A DNA stretch of 64,000 nt from Vibrio maerlii. Lineage in GTDB: Bacteria > Pseudomonadota > Gammaproteobacteria > Enterobacterales > Vibrionaceae. The first letter of the stretch is position 1. The number at the start of each line of letters is the position of its first letter. The notes under the pieces are model-generated. The model saw nothing but the letters and a program-made list of their open reading frames with translations, had not been told where the DNA came from and ran no database searches. Positions 8,829 to 18,102 of the stretch are shown piece by piece. Made by a program: the position numbers and the translations under genes. The stretch lies in the NCBI RefSeq assembly GCF_003415655.1, contig NZ_QRHC01000007.1, positions 124,001-188,000 on the forward strand, read 5' to 3'.

Positions 8829-9758
8829 TTAATGGTGTTTTGGATCAAATGGTTTCCCTAAGCTCATCGGTGTCGCGAGCTTCTGCTTTATTGCATTTGA
8901 ACTGATCATCACCATCACAGCGATCGTCGCGACGTAAGGGGTCATTGCGAGCAAGTTTGGAGAGATATCATAGCCGAACCCTTGCATTACAAGATGTAGG
9001 ATTGAAGCGAAACCAAAAAGGTAAGCCCCGAGAGCAAGGTAGCCGATACGCCACGACGCAAATACCACCAATGCTAACGCAATCCATCCTCGTCCCGCCG
9101 TCATGTTTTCCATCCACATTGGTGTGTAGGCGAGCGACATATACGCTCCTGCTAAGCCTGCCATGGCTCCTCCAAATAGAGTGGCTAGATATCGAACCGT
9201 GAGTACCTTAATCCCTAGTGCATTGGCGGAATGAGGGTTTTCTCCCACTGCTCGAATCGTTAAACCGATGCGAGTTTTGTGCATTACATACCAAGCGCAG
9301 CCAACGATTAGAAAGCTGACGTAGACAAGTAAGTCTTGATGGAATAGAAGTGGTCCGAGTAATGGAATATCACTGAGTAAAGGAATGGCGATAGGTTTGA
9401 AACCATCAAGCGTACTTCCCACTAAACCTCCACCGAGAAAGGCACTTAATCCTGTACCAAGAATGGTTAAGGCGAGCCCGGTCGCGACCTGATTAGTACT
9501 TAGTGATAGTGACAGCACACCGAAGAGCATAGACATCGCCATACCGGCGAGCAGCGCTAAACAAATACCCAGGTACAGATTCCCTGAGTAATAGGCACCC
9601 GCAAATCCAGCCATGGCTCCCATTAGCATCATGCCTTCTTGACCAAGGTTTAACACCCCAGACTTTTCGCAGATCAGTTCTCCAAGGGCAATCAGTAGTA
9701 AAGGGGTCCCGGTTTTGATTGATGCCACCAGAATTTGTTGAATCAGCAACATGTCCAT
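8829..9758 (-). CDS. Nucleoside ABC transporter permease (NupQ-like)
   Basis: This 309-residue membrane protein of the BPD_transp_2 (LivH/RbsC-like) family has about eight to ten hydrophobic segments and the family stretch CEKSGVLNLGQEGMMLMGA near residues 30-48. It is the shorter of the two permeases of a BMP-type nucleoside importer, as in Bacillus NupQ/YufQ. Its ATG shares one base with the stop of the longer permease gene (TAATG) and follows GGAG. Proximity to guanine deaminase and xanthine dehydrogenase suggests purine nucleosides or bases as cargo; the exact substrate cannot be read from sequence. Confidence 0.85.
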   Translation of the reverse strand: MDMLLIQQILVASIKTGTPLLLIALGELICEKSGVLNLGQEGMMLMGAMAGFAGAYYSGNLYLGICLALLAGMAMSMLFGVLSLSLSTNQVATGLALTILGTGLSAFLGGGLVGSTLDGFKPIAIPLLSDIPLLGPLLFHQDLLVYVSFLIVGCAWYVMHKTRIGLTIRAVGENPHSANALGIKVLTVRYLATLFGGAMAGLAGAYMSLAYTPMWMENMTAGRGWIALALVVFASWRIGYLALGAYLFGFASILHLVMQGFGYDISPNLLAMTPYVATIAVMVMISSNAIKQKLATPMSLGKPFDPKHH

Positions 9759-10930
9759 TACAGTGCTCCTTGTTGTTGAGGTTTGGTTTCGATTTCCGTT
9801 GGGTTGTCGCTTGTTCCTTGTTGAGAGCCCCGTTTTAATTGTTCTAGAGATTCCTGACGTCTCTTCGGCGTAACTCGGCGCTCGATGCTCACCCGATAGT
9901 TAATAAAGAAGTCGCATGCCAATAGGAAGCACAATAGCGTACCTTGAAATAAGTAAGTGATAGCCGTGGGTAAGCCGAGCTCAATTTGGGCTAAGTCACT
10001 TCCCATGTAGAGTGTTCCCATGAACAGTGCCGAAAACACAATGCCAAATGGGTTAAGACGTCCAAGGTAGGCGACAATTATCGCGGCATAACCGTAACCG
10101 GGAGAGACGGATGGGATAAGTTGACCGATAGGGCCTGTCACTTCGGCGGCACCAGCAAAACCCGCTAACGCCCCTGCTGTTAGCATGACTAGCCAGACGA
10201 TTTTTCCTCCACCAAAGCCGGCATAACGAGCGGCAGCGTGATCCTCCCCAAATACACGAATTTCAAAACCAATCCGAGTTTTGAATAGTGTCACTCCAGC
10301 AAGAATCGCGAGCAAAATAGCGATGACAATACTGATTGTGGCTCGCCCTTCTTCATGAATGGTTGGCAATAATACGGCATCCTCAAACATCACTGATTCA
10401 GGAAATCCAAACCCTTGCGGATCGGCTAACGGTCCATGAACTGCCCACAACAAGGTATAGAGACCAATGTAGTTGAGCATGATGGTAGTGAGGATAATAT
10501 TGGTGTGAAACACGCGGTTGAGCAGGGTAGGGACTGCAGCCCAAAACATGCCAGCCACAATGCCAGCGACGACAGTCAGGAGTAACATTTCAAAACCGCT
10601 AGAAGGCCCTGCTTGAATAGCGACAGCACTTGCAACTACGGCACCGACAAGCAGCTGACCTTCCGCTCCAATATTCCAAACGTTGGCGCGGTAGCACAAC
10701 GCAAGCCCGATAGCACACAGCAAGAGAGGCGCGGCTTTCACCATGAGTTCACCAAAGTTGTATGGGTCGCTAATCGGTTGAAGGATGAAAACATCAAAGG
10801 CGGCTAGTGGGCTAACGCCGAGAGAAACAAACATCGCACTTGAAACAAGTGCGGTTAACGTGATGGCGATAACTGGCGATAGCCAACTCATCAACTTTGA
10901 GCTCGCAAGGCGGGGTTGTATCTTAAGCAT
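9758..10930 (-). CDS. Nucleoside ABC transporter permease (NupP-like)
   Basis: This 390-residue inner-membrane permease is the longer partner of the BMP-type importer. It has an N-terminal helix (ITLTALVSSAMFVSLGV), the family motif CYRANVWNIGAEGQLLVGA near residues 80-100, and multiple membrane segments. The C-terminal ~45 residues are polar (RRVTPKRRQESLEQL onward) and probably cytoplasmic. The ATG follows GGAGGG and overlaps the ATPase gene by 8 bases. Confidence 0.86.
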   Translation of the reverse strand: MLKIQPRLASSKLMSWLSPVIAITLTALVSSAMFVSLGVSPLAAFDVFILQPISDPYNFGELMVKAAPLLLCAIGLALCYRANVWNIGAEGQLLVGAVVASAVAIQAGPSSGFEMLLLTVVAGIVAGMFWAAVPTLLNRVFHTNIILTTIMLNYIGLYTLLWAVHGPLADPQGFGFPESVMFEDAVLLPTIHEEGRATISIVIAILLAILAGVTLFKTRIGFEIRVFGEDHAAARYAGFGGGKIVWLVMLTAGALAGFAGAAEVTGPIGQLIPSVSPGYGYAAIIVAYLGRLNPFGIVFSALFMGTLYMGSDLAQIELGLPTAITYLFQGTLLCFLLACDFFINYRVSIERRVTPKRRQESLEQLKRGSQQGTSDNPTEIETKPQQQGAL

Positions 10931-12470
10931 AATTACCCTCCGCGCTCTCTTTGTTGTTTTCGTTTGTGAAGCTACCCGCTATCCATTGCCCAATCATTTC
11001 GACGCTGGTCTTTTCTGTTTCAACCGATTGGGACAATTGCCCTTCATACAAGGCGGCGATGCGATCGCTGATCACAAAGAGCTCGTCGATGTCTTCTGAG
11101 ATAACTAAAATGGCGGCGCCGGCATCTCGAAGCGCAATCAACTGGCGGTGAATCGCGCTGGCGGCACCAATGTCGACTCCCCAAGTTGGGTGAGCACAGA
11201 TTAACACTTTCGGCTGCTGTTCAATTTCACGACCAATGATGAACTTTTGCAGGTTTCCGCCAGAAAGACTTTTTGCTTGAGAAGATTGATTGGCGCATTT
11301 GACGTTGTTATCACGGATGATTTTGTCCGCGAGAGAGTGAAGCTTATCGCGCAAGATAAAGCCTCTATTCACTAAGGTGTGGGTGTTCGCGAGCAGAGTG
11401 TTATCAGTCAGGCTCATTTCGGGTACCGCACCCTGACCCAATCTATCTGCAGGTACGTAAGCCATGCCTAACTTACGTCTTTCACCTGAATTGAGCTTAC
11501 CAATGGCCTTGTCGTTAAAGATTACCGCAGAATCTTGAGCGCGAGTGTCTTCACCACTCAAGGCTTCTAATAGGTCTTCTTGACCATTGCCAGCGACTCC
11601 AGCGATGCCAAGGATCTCACCACTATTGAGCGCCAGTGTTACCTCCTTTAAACCGCAACCAAAAGGATTAGAAGGTTGGAGAGTCAGTTTGTCTGCCTTG
11701 AAAATAGGTACATCATTAATATTTTTCGGATAGCTTGCCGATAGCTCGGTATCGCTACCGACCATCATTCGTGCGATCGAATCCGGGGTTTCATCTGCTG
11801 GGGTACATTCGCCACTCACTTTACCACCACGTAGAATCACAGCGCGGTCGCAAAGTTCAGTCACTTCTTTTAGCTTATGGCTGATAAATAAGATACTGCA
11901 ACCCTCAGACTTTAGGTTTCTTAGCACTCTGAATAGACCGGCGACCTCTTTTGGTGTGAGCACAGAGGTGGGCTCGTCAAGAATAAGCAGCTTCACGTCT
12001 TGAATCAGGCAACGCAATATTTCTAAACGTTGTCGTTCCCCGGTGCTAAGGCTATGTACATAGCGGCTAGGCTCTACATGCAGGTCATATTTAACGCTCA
12101 GTTCAATGATGCGTTGATCAAGGTCGTCGATCTGAACCAGGAAATCTTTATCCAGACCTAGCTCAATATTTTCCCGAACCGTTAATGTTTCAAAAACAGA
12201 AAAATGCTGGAACACCATACCAATGCCCATAGATCGAGCTTGATTCGGAGAATTGATTTCCACTTCCTGATTGCGCCATAAGATCGCCCCACTATCTGGG
12301 GGACTAACACCGTAGATCATTTTGACCAATGTGGATTTACCCGCACCATTTTCACCGAGAAGTGCCAGTATTTCTCCCTGATTCAAGGTTAGCTTCACAT
12401 TGTCGTTTGCTAGGACGCCAGGAAACGCTTTACTTACGTTCCAAAGCTCCAATAAAGGGGGGGCTTTCAT
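10923..12470 (-). CDS. Nucleoside ABC transporter ATP-binding protein (NupO-like, double ABC)
   Basis: This 515-residue protein has two ATPase domains in tandem, like sugar and nucleoside importers of the RbsA/NupO class. Domain one has Walker A GENGAGKST, signature LSTGERQRLEI and Walker B LLILDEPTSVLT. Domain two has GVAGNGQEDLL in place of a canonical Walker A and signature LSGGNLQKFI, the usual degenerate second site of this class. It is first of the three overlapping transport genes and lies divergent to the RutR-like gene, with a RutR-like operator about 50 bases upstream of its start. Confidence 0.9.
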   Translation of the reverse strand: MKAPPLLELWNVSKAFPGVLANDNVKLTLNQGEILALLGENGAGKSTLVKMIYGVSPPDSGAILWRNQEVEINSPNQARSMGIGMVFQHFSVFETLTVRENIELGLDKDFLVQIDDLDQRIIELSVKYDLHVEPSRYVHSLSTGERQRLEILRCLIQDVKLLILDEPTSVLTPKEVAGLFRVLRNLKSEGCSILFISHKLKEVTELCDRAVILRGGKVSGECTPADETPDSIARMMVGSDTELSASYPKNINDVPIFKADKLTLQPSNPFGCGLKEVTLALNSGEILGIAGVAGNGQEDLLEALSGEDTRAQDSAVIFNDKAIGKLNSGERRKLGMAYVPADRLGQGAVPEMSLTDNTLLANTHTLVNRGFILRDKLHSLADKIIRDNNVKCANQSSQAKSLSGGNLQKFIIGREIEQQPKVLICAHPTWGVDIGAASAIHRQLIALRDAGAAILVISEDIDELFVISDRIAALYEGQLSQSVETEKTSVEMIGQWIAGSFTNENNKESAEGNYA

Positions 12471-12737
12471 TGTGTATACATTCCTTTGTATGGTTGCTTA
12501 ATGGGTAGTCAATGCAATAAGCTGACCAAGTGTTCAGGAAAGTGTTTTTGCTACCAATTTGTTAATGCGTTGTAATTTTGGAGTGCTTTTTTAGGCGTTT
12601 TGATGGTGCAGGAGCACAGTGTTGGTGCGAAAAATAGTGGATTTGGTTTGCTTGACATGACGTATTGGATTGCTGAATGTAGAGCATAAAATGGAACACT
12701 TGCTAGAATTTGTCGAGGTTAATAAGGATGTGGAACT
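12471..12737. promoter_or_regulatory. Divergent promoter region with RutR-like operator
   Basis: This 267-base gap separates the transporter operon (minus) and the RutR-like gene (plus). A box at 12522-12537, CTGACCAAGTGTTCAG, matches 11 of 14 defined positions of TTGACCAnnTGGTCAA. A TGTATACA core, matching the centre of the GntR-type operators at 16017 and 16199, lies at 12473-12480 right before the ATPase start; it may be chance. Confidence 0.55.
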
Positions 12738-13379
12738 ATGGAAAAAGTCGTAAGTAAATCGACAGACAAAACAGGTGCAATAAGGAAAAGAAATCAGTCA
12801 CTTATACTGAATGCAGCGGCGCAAGAGTTTGCTAAACATGGCTATAAGGGCACGTCGTTGCAAGTTATCGCGGATAGGGTTGAGTTGCCAAAGGCAAACA
12901 TTCTTTACTACTTCAAGTCGAAAACTGGACTGTATAAAGCGTTACTTAGTGAAATCCTTAACATGTGGAACCAAGGGTTTAGTGAACAACACAGCGCAAT
13001 TGAACCATCAGAAGTGATTGGAAACTACATTCGTGAAAAAATGTGTTATAGCCGCTCTCACCCCTTAGAATCTAAGATATTTGCTATGGAAATTATTCAG
13101 GGTGCACCTGTAGTAAAGGACATACTTGTACAGCCAATGGTGGGGTGGTCTAAAGATAAGTCAGCAGTGATTCAGGGCTGGATCGATGCGGGTAAATTGA
13201 AGCCTATCGAGCCTCTTTACCTACTGTTTATGATTTGGGGCACAACCCAGTTTTATGCGGATTTTAATACAGAAATTGGTTTGCTAAAGGGAAGAGCACT
13301 GACGGACGAAGAGTTTTACCAAGCCCAAGAATTTACAGTTGAAACCATACTCAGAGGACTGGGTTTAAACGCTGAGTAA
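12738..13379 (+). CDS. TetR-family regulator, RutR-like
   Basis: This 213-residue regulator has an N-terminal TetR helix-turn-helix (LILNAAAQEFAKHGYKGTS, LPKANILYYFKSKTGLYKA). It resembles E. coli RutR along its length, including the region around HPLESKIFAMEIIQGAP and the stretch FMIWGTTQFYADF. RutR senses uracil and controls pyrimidine and purine genes in E. coli. Here the gene is divergent from a nucleoside importer and near xdh, and RutR-like boxes precede three transcription units, so a purine-pathway regulator is inferred. The ligand (uracil, xanthine, urate or other) is unknown. Confidence 0.82.
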   Translation: MEKVVSKSTDKTGAIRKRNQSLILNAAAQEFAKHGYKGTSLQVIADRVELPKANILYYFKSKTGLYKALLSEILNMWNQGFSEQHSAIEPSEVIGNYIREKMCYSRSHPLESKIFAMEIIQGAPVVKDILVQPMVGWSKDKSAVIQGWIDAGKLKPIEPLYLLFMIWGTTQFYADFNTEIGLLKGRALTDEEFYQAQEFTVETILRGLGLNAE

Positions 13380-13489
13380 TAATATCGAGAAGAGTAAAAC
13401 ATTCCATTTTAGTTTGATTCAATTCTTTTTCGACTCCGTACTTATTCGACTCCGTTCTTTTTAGATAGCATGCTTGTTCGAGTAGGTAT

Positions 13490-13522
13490 GAAAAAGCCCA
13501 ATTCCGTTGGAGAAGTTGGGCT
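13490..13522 (-). terminator. Terminator after the PuuE-like gene
   Basis: On the minus strand an AGCCCAACTTC stem pairs imperfectly with GGAATTGGGCT and is followed by TTTTT. It starts about 15 bases past the stop codon of the allantoinase-like gene. Confidence 0.65.
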
Positions 13523-13536
13523 TAACGGTTGAGGCG

Positions 13537-14481
13537 TTAGTCAATGCTAGGTGGATGGTTTTCAATCCAGTGTCTTGCAATATCCTCTCTGGTCGCAACC
13601 CACACATCCTCATGAGACTGCACATAATCTAGGAAGCGTTTAAGGGCTATGAAGCGACTGGGTTTCCCTATGATACGGCAGTGTAAGCCTATCGACATCA
13701 TCTTAGGACGATGCTCCCCTTCTTGATACAAGCAGTCAAAATGGTCTTTCAAATACTGGTAGAACTCGTCACCATGACTAAAGCCAAACGGTGATGAAAA
13801 GCGCATGTCATTAGTGTCTAGCGTGTAGGGAATCACAAGGTGCTGAGTAGATTCTCTAGTTACACCGCTCTGTGCTGTATTCTCTGCTTTGGTCCAAAAT
13901 GGCAAGTCATCCCCATAGTAGTCTGAGTCATAGAGTAACCCGGCTTGTTCAGTAACTAGCTGACGTGTGTTTGGTGAATCACGACCGGTATACCAACCAA
14001 TAGGTCGCTTACCGGTTAGCTTCTCAATAATATCAAGTGCTTGCACCATATCATCACGCTCTTGTTCGATAGGCGTATCTTGGTAATGAATCCATTTTAA
14101 TCCGTGGCAGGCGATTTCATGACCATCTTCAATAATCGCTTGAGTGACCTCGGGGTTACGCTGCAGAGCTGTTGCGACGCCAAAAACGGTCAGAGGAAGA
14201 TCGCGCTGTTTAAACTCATTAAGAATACGCCACACACCTGCGCGGGAGCCATATTCATACATAGACTCCATGCTCATATGCCTAGCTTGGTATGCCTGTG
14301 CATTGAAGATCTCTGAAAGAAATGTTTCGGACTGTTCGTCACCATGCAACACACAATTCTCTCCCCCTTCTTCATAGTTGAGGACAAACTGAACCGCGAT
14401 TTTGGCTTTGTTCGGCCAGTTTGCGTGAGGGATGTTGTTGCGGCCATAGCCGATGTAGTCACGAGGGTTATTTTGTTCCAT
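13537..14481 (-). CDS. puuE: PuuE-type allantoinase (polysaccharide-deacetylase fold)
   Basis: This 315-residue protein belongs to the polysaccharide-deacetylase-like family that includes PuuE, a metal-independent allantoinase converting allantoin to allantoate. It starts MEQNNPRDYIGYGRNN and contains AVQFVLNYEEGGEN, EIACHGLKWIHYQD, IGWYTGRDSPNTRQL and SIGLHCRIIGKPSR, all characteristic of PuuE rather than chitin deacetylases. The ATG at 14481 is chosen because homology starts there and AAGG lies upstream; reading further upstream would enter the racemase gene. It is last in the gntR-racemase-puuE operon. Confidence 0.88.
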   Translation of the reverse strand: MEQNNPRDYIGYGRNNIPHANWPNKAKIAVQFVLNYEEGGENCVLHGDEQSETFLSEIFNAQAYQARHMSMESMYEYGSRAGVWRILNEFKQRDLPLTVFGVATALQRNPEVTQAIIEDGHEIACHGLKWIHYQDTPIEQERDDMVQALDIIEKLTGKRPIGWYTGRDSPNTRQLVTEQAGLLYDSDYYGDDLPFWTKAENTAQSGVTRESTQHLVIPYTLDTNDMRFSSPFGFSHGDEFYQYLKDHFDCLYQEGEHRPKMMSIGLHCRIIGKPSRFIALKRFLDYVQSHEDVWVATREDIARHWIENHPPSID

Positions 14482-14521
14482 AAAGTAAACCTTGTTAGTT
14501 ACGATTGCTGCAGATGGTTGA

Positions 14522-15265
14522 TTACGCTTGAGTAGGCGCACTCCAGTGCTCGAAATTTCCGCTGAACAACTTTGGCAGAGGAGAAGCATACTGACCTGCT
14601 TTTGAAGTGGTGAGTCGCAGTTGATGTAGAGATTCGGCGAGTTTCACCGCCGCGGTCACACCATCAATCACCGGTACATCCAGAGCGCTAGAAAGCTCGC
14701 TCGCTAAATCGGACATTCCAGCACAGCCAAGTACGATTGCCTCAGCTCCATCTTCATTAATGGCGAGTTGGCACTCTTGCTTAAGTTTCTCAAAGGTTTG
14801 GCTGTCGATAGCTTCCAAATCGAGAACCGCGATATCGGTTGCTCGGACTCCACTGCATAGGTGATGGTATCCATAGCGATGCAAAAGGTGTTCGCTTGCG
14901 GGTAGGGTGCGAGTCATAGTTGTGACCACACCAAAACGATAGCTCACGAGGCTAGCAAGTTGGAATGCGGCGCCCGCAATCCCAATCACGGGCTTGGTGG
15001 CGATCTCTCTTGCTGCATCTAGAGCAGGATCGCCAAAACACGCGATGATATGTGCATCAACGCCTTGCTCTTCACCTCTGCGAACCTGATCGAGTAATGC
15101 TGCAGCCGCTATGGTTTCATCAAACGCACTTTCGATGGTAATTGGACCGTGTTTTGGGGATGACGCTATGATCACCGTGTCGTGGTGGCAGACTTGTTGC
15201 GCGCTAAGGGCAATCTTATCTGTCATCCCTTGACAGGTATTGGGATTGATTAGGTTAATTTTCAT
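14522..15265 (-). CDS. hpxA: Allantoin racemase (Asp/Glu/hydantoin racemase family)
   Basis: This 247-residue member of the Asp/Glu/hydantoin racemase family probably interconverts R- and S-allantoin. The two catalytic cysteines of the family are visible, Cys76 in IIACFGDPA and one at about 181 in IVLGCAGMSD, and the N-terminus MKINLINPNTC is typical of HpxA/HyuE. Length equals Klebsiella HpxA closely. It starts 3 bases after the gntR stop and ends about 40 bases before puuE. This placement supports allantoin over amino-acid hydantoins as substrate. Confidence 0.85.
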   Translation of the reverse strand: MKINLINPNTCQGMTDKIALSAQQVCHHDTVIIASSPKHGPITIESAFDETIAAAALLDQVRRGEEQGVDAHIIACFGDPALDAAREIATKPVIGIAGAAFQLASLVSYRFGVVTTMTRTLPASEHLLHRYGYHHLCSGVRATDIAVLDLEAIDSQTFEKLKQECQLAINEDGAEAIVLGCAGMSDLASELSSALDVPVIDGVTAAVKLAESLHQLRLTTSKAGQYASPLPKLFSGNFEHWSAPTQA

Positions 15266-15268
15266 GAG

Positions 15269-15940
15269 TTAGTCCATCTTTGAAAATAGTGTTTTGAAGT
15301 TAATTTCCGAAGTCGGTGAGCCGTCGAGGTTAAGGGATGATTTGATCATACCGAGGTGGTTTTTCATCCATTGTTTAGCTTCTTCTGCTAGGTGATTATC
15401 GAGTAGGTCTAAAATTTCACCGTGGTCACCGCAATCACAACTTACGCTGTCTTTCGAGCCATAGGCAGCAATGACAAGCGAAGAGCGATAACTGAGTTGC
15501 TCAACAAACTCTGCGAGAATTGAGTTGTTTGATTGTTTTGCTAGTTCAATATGAAAACGGGCCGTCAATTGAATGGATGCCGCTAGATCATTATTTTGCT
15601 CTGCTTGATGTTCTTCAGCGATCATGGTTCTAAATCGTTCAGATGTCGCTTTGTCCCAGTGCTTGAGGATATCGTCGATGAGCAGGGGTTCTAGAAGCGT
15701 ACGGCTATTGAGTACCTCTTCTGCTTCCTGCTTAGTTGGGTTATTTACATGTGCGCCTTTATTCGGCTCAATAATAACGAATCGCTCTAGTGCTAAGCGT
15801 TGTAATACCTTTCTAATGCCCGTCCGGCTTATTCCAAATGCTTCAGACAACTTATCTTCTGGTAGCCGCACCCCAGGAGCCAATTCATGCTCGACGATCG
15901 CTTTAAGTATCTGCTGGTAAATTTTTTCATCATTGAACAT
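15269..15940 (-). CDS. GntR-family (FCD) regulator of the allantoin genes
   Basis: This 223-residue regulator has an N-terminal GntR winged helix (KLSEAFGISRTGIRKVLQRLALERFVII broken across residues 27-55) and an FCD ligand domain with the usual Asp/His metal ligands (TLLEPLL, RFHIELA, DHGEILDLLDNH). The frame stays open upstream to 16093, but the ATG at 15940 is preferred: the family begins there, and the upstream stretch contains the TTGTATACAA operator. The gene heads the operon with allantoin racemase and PuuE, and is divergent from an NCS1 permease gene. It probably represses both directions through the paired operators. Confidence 0.85.
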   Translation of the reverse strand: MFNDEKIYQQILKAIVEHELAPGVRLPEDKLSEAFGISRTGIRKVLQRLALERFVIIEPNKGAHVNNPTKQEAEEVLNSRTLLEPLLIDDILKHWDKATSERFRTMIAEEHQAEQNNDLAASIQLTARFHIELAKQSNNSILAEFVEQLSYRSSLVIAAYGSKDSVSCDCGDHGEILDLLDNHLAEEAKQWMKNHLGMIKSSLNLDGSPTSEINFKTLFSKMD

Positions 15941-16228
15941 AAAGGCTTTTCCATAAGTTGTAGTGAATGGATTATTGCAATATGTATACCAATGTTGAAA
16001 TGAATTGCCTTTTCTGTTGTATACAATGTTTCGTGGGGGTTCTATATATTTTGGTGTAATTAAGAGAGTTTTATTAGCACTATAACGAGTCAATACGAAC
16101 CAAATTAGTGCGTATCTACGGGTTTAATCGTTAATTAAATGCCATTGACGCCTTGTATTGCTGGTATTTATTACTTTGGCATACATATTGCCTTTTCTAT
16201 TGTATACAATCGTAAATGGAGATGCGTT
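15941..16228. promoter_or_regulatory. Divergent promoter region with two TTGTATACAA operators
   Basis: Two near-identical operators lie 182 bases apart. ATTGTATACAAT at 16199-16210 is a perfect palindrome, 18 bases before the NCS1 start. TTGTATACAA at 16017-16026 lies upstream of gntR. Both sit at the end of the same ~24-base direct repeat (ATTGCCTTTTCT, one variable base, then TTGTATACAAT). A weaker ATGTATACCA lies at 15982-15991. Such sites are typical of GntR-FCD proteins. Confidence 0.72.
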
Positions 16229-17665
16229 ATGGAAAAGGAATTGCCAATTAGCCCTAGGCTAACTAACCAAGATTTGGCCCCAGAGAAAAAACAAAAATGG
16301 GGTTGGTATAGTATATTTGCTTTCTGGATGTCAGATGTACACAGTGTGGGTGGATATGTATTTGCTGCGAGTTTATTTGCATTAGGTCTTAATGGTATTC
16401 AGGTATTTATCAGCTTATTAGCGGGTATTTCTATTGTTTTGCTTTTTGCTAACTTAATGGGTAAGCCGGGACAGAAAGCAGGGGTGCCATTCCCCGTTGT
16501 TGCTCGAATGTCGTTTGGCGTATTTGGTGCAAATATACCTGCGGTGATACGTGGTCTTATTGCGGTAGTTTGGTACGGGATTCAAACTTACCTTGCTTCA
16601 AGCTCATTCATTATTCTATTGCTGTATTTCTTCCCATCAATGGAACAACTTGCCCAAAGCTCATTTTTAGGTCTTTCTTATCTAGGTTGGGTTGGCTTCA
16701 GTGCGATGTGGGTGTTGCAAGCTGTCGTGTTCATGTTTGGTATGGATATGATCCGCAAAGTCATTGATTGGTCGGGCCCGGCTATCTACATAGCGATGTT
16801 TGCGTTATGTGGCTACATGATTAACCTAGCCGGCTGGGAAAACATTAGTTTTAATCTAGGAAAAGAAACACTACTTGGCACCGAAGCGATCCTACAAATG
16901 CTGGTGGCTACAGCGTTAGTGGCAGGTTACTTTGCAGGGCCAACGCTTAACTTCAGTGATTTCTCTCGATACTGTACTAGCTATAAAGAGCTAAAGATTG
17001 GCAACATCTTAGGACTACCGGTCAACTTTATCCTGTTCTCTTTGTTCAGCGTTATCATCGTATCGGCTTCAATTCCCGTGTTTGGTGAGATGATTGTTGA
17101 CCCAGTAGAAACGGTGAAGCGATTAGATTCAGGTATGATTACAGTACTTGGTGCTCTGACATTTATTTTTGCTACTGTGGGCATCAATATCGTAGCGAAC
17201 TTCGTTGCTCCAGCGTTCGATTTCTCGAATGTATCACCTCAGAAAATTAGCTTTAAGACGGGTGGTTTTATTGCAGCATTTGGCTCGGTTCTTCTTACGC
17301 CTTGGAACCTATTTAATAACCCAGAAGTCATTCACTACACAGTTGATGTGCTTGCCGCGATGATTGGTCCATTATATGGCATTATCATTGTCGATTACTT
17401 TATTATTAAGAAATCAAACATTCATGTTCCATCATTATATACTGAATCACCGCAGGGCCTGTATTGGTATAAAAATGGTATCAATATGAACAGTGTTTAT
17501 GCGTTGGTTGTTGCGAGTATTACTGCCATAATCGCAACTTTCTTTGTGACTGAATTAGCGAATTATGCATTATTCATCGGAGGATTTGTGTCGGCGTTTG
17601 TATATCGCGTGCTTATGGAAAGGAAATTAGAATGGGCATCGCGTCCTGTATTCGCTAAACAATAA
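16229..17665 (+). CDS. NCS1-family permease (allantoin/purine-type)
   Basis: This 478-residue inner-membrane transporter of the nucleobase-cation-symport-1 family shows the N-terminal signature KWGWYSIFAFWMSDVHSVGGY and about twelve membrane segments. The family imports allantoin, uracil, hydantoins or purines by proton or sodium symport. The ATG at 16229 follows GGAG; the upstream in-frame extension crosses the operator at 16199 and is unlikely to be translated. Its divergent placement from gntR-hpxA-puuE suggests allantoin as substrate, but uric acid or other ureides are possible. Confidence 0.87.
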   Translation: MEKELPISPRLTNQDLAPEKKQKWGWYSIFAFWMSDVHSVGGYVFAASLFALGLNGIQVFISLLAGISIVLLFANLMGKPGQKAGVPFPVVARMSFGVFGANIPAVIRGLIAVVWYGIQTYLASSSFIILLLYFFPSMEQLAQSSFLGLSYLGWVGFSAMWVLQAVVFMFGMDMIRKVIDWSGPAIYIAMFALCGYMINLAGWENISFNLGKETLLGTEAILQMLVATALVAGYFAGPTLNFSDFSRYCTSYKELKIGNILGLPVNFILFSLFSVIIVSASIPVFGEMIVDPVETVKRLDSGMITVLGALTFIFATVGINIVANFVAPAFDFSNVSPQKISFKTGGFIAAFGSVLLTPWNLFNNPEVIHYTVDVLAAMIGPLYGIIIVDYFIIKKSNIHVPSLYTESPQGLYWYKNGINMNSVYALVVASITAIIATFFVTELANYALFIGGFVSAFVYRVLMERKLEWASRPVFAKQ

Positions 17666-17681
17666 TCATATATTCTGTGTT

Positions 17682-17720
17682 AAGTAGCCATCGTGAATAG
17701 CGTTGGCTACTTATTTTTAT
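17682..17720 (+). terminator. Terminator after the NCS1 gene
   Basis: A perfect 9-base stem AAGTAGCCA/TGGCTACTT with a 13-base loop is followed by ATTTTTAT, 16 bases after the stop codon. Confidence 0.85.
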
Positions 17721-18102
17721 GTGGTCTTTTATTCTATCTTTTATTCTGTCTTTTATTTATAAGGTGAATGAATTCGAGCCATTTGATTCGAGCCGTAGTT
17801 AATTCCCTTCTAAAAGTCGCTCGCATTACAAGCTGAGCATAAATTAAACCTCTCTTACTATTCCAAATATCCCCTTCTTATAGGTGTTTCAATTTCCCTT
17901 AAGAACACAATTTATTGACCCACATTTGGGCGAATGCACCAGCATAGCTCAAAAAACTATGAACCATATCGATGCCCAACTTTCTTGTCTTGTTCTTAAT
18001 TGGTTGTTTTTATTGGTTAATTTTGGTTTTTTAGCATCTGGCACATTCGTTGCAACATTAAAATTAGATGTTTCAATCGTTTCAAGATAAAGGAATTACT
18101 CT
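17721..18102. other. Noncoding stretch before the amino-acid-type ABC operon
   Basis: This A+T-rich gap of about 380 bases must hold the promoter of the ABC operon. Apart from the ribosome site AAAGGA before 18103 I see no clear operator. A 68-codon frame starting with GTG at 17884 has no ribosome site and no recognisable protein features, so I treat the stretch as noncoding. Confidence 0.55.

Noticed and set aside
12473..12480. TGTATACA as a GntR operator in front of the nucleoside ATPase gene
   Set aside because: Only the 8-base core matches, it lies almost on the ribosome site, and a better RutR-like box is near; I did not list it as a separate feature.
17884..18090. A 68-codon plus-strand frame before the amino-acid-type ABC operon
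   Set aside because: It starts with GTG without a ribosome site and its protein has no recognisable features; the stretch is better read as promoter region.
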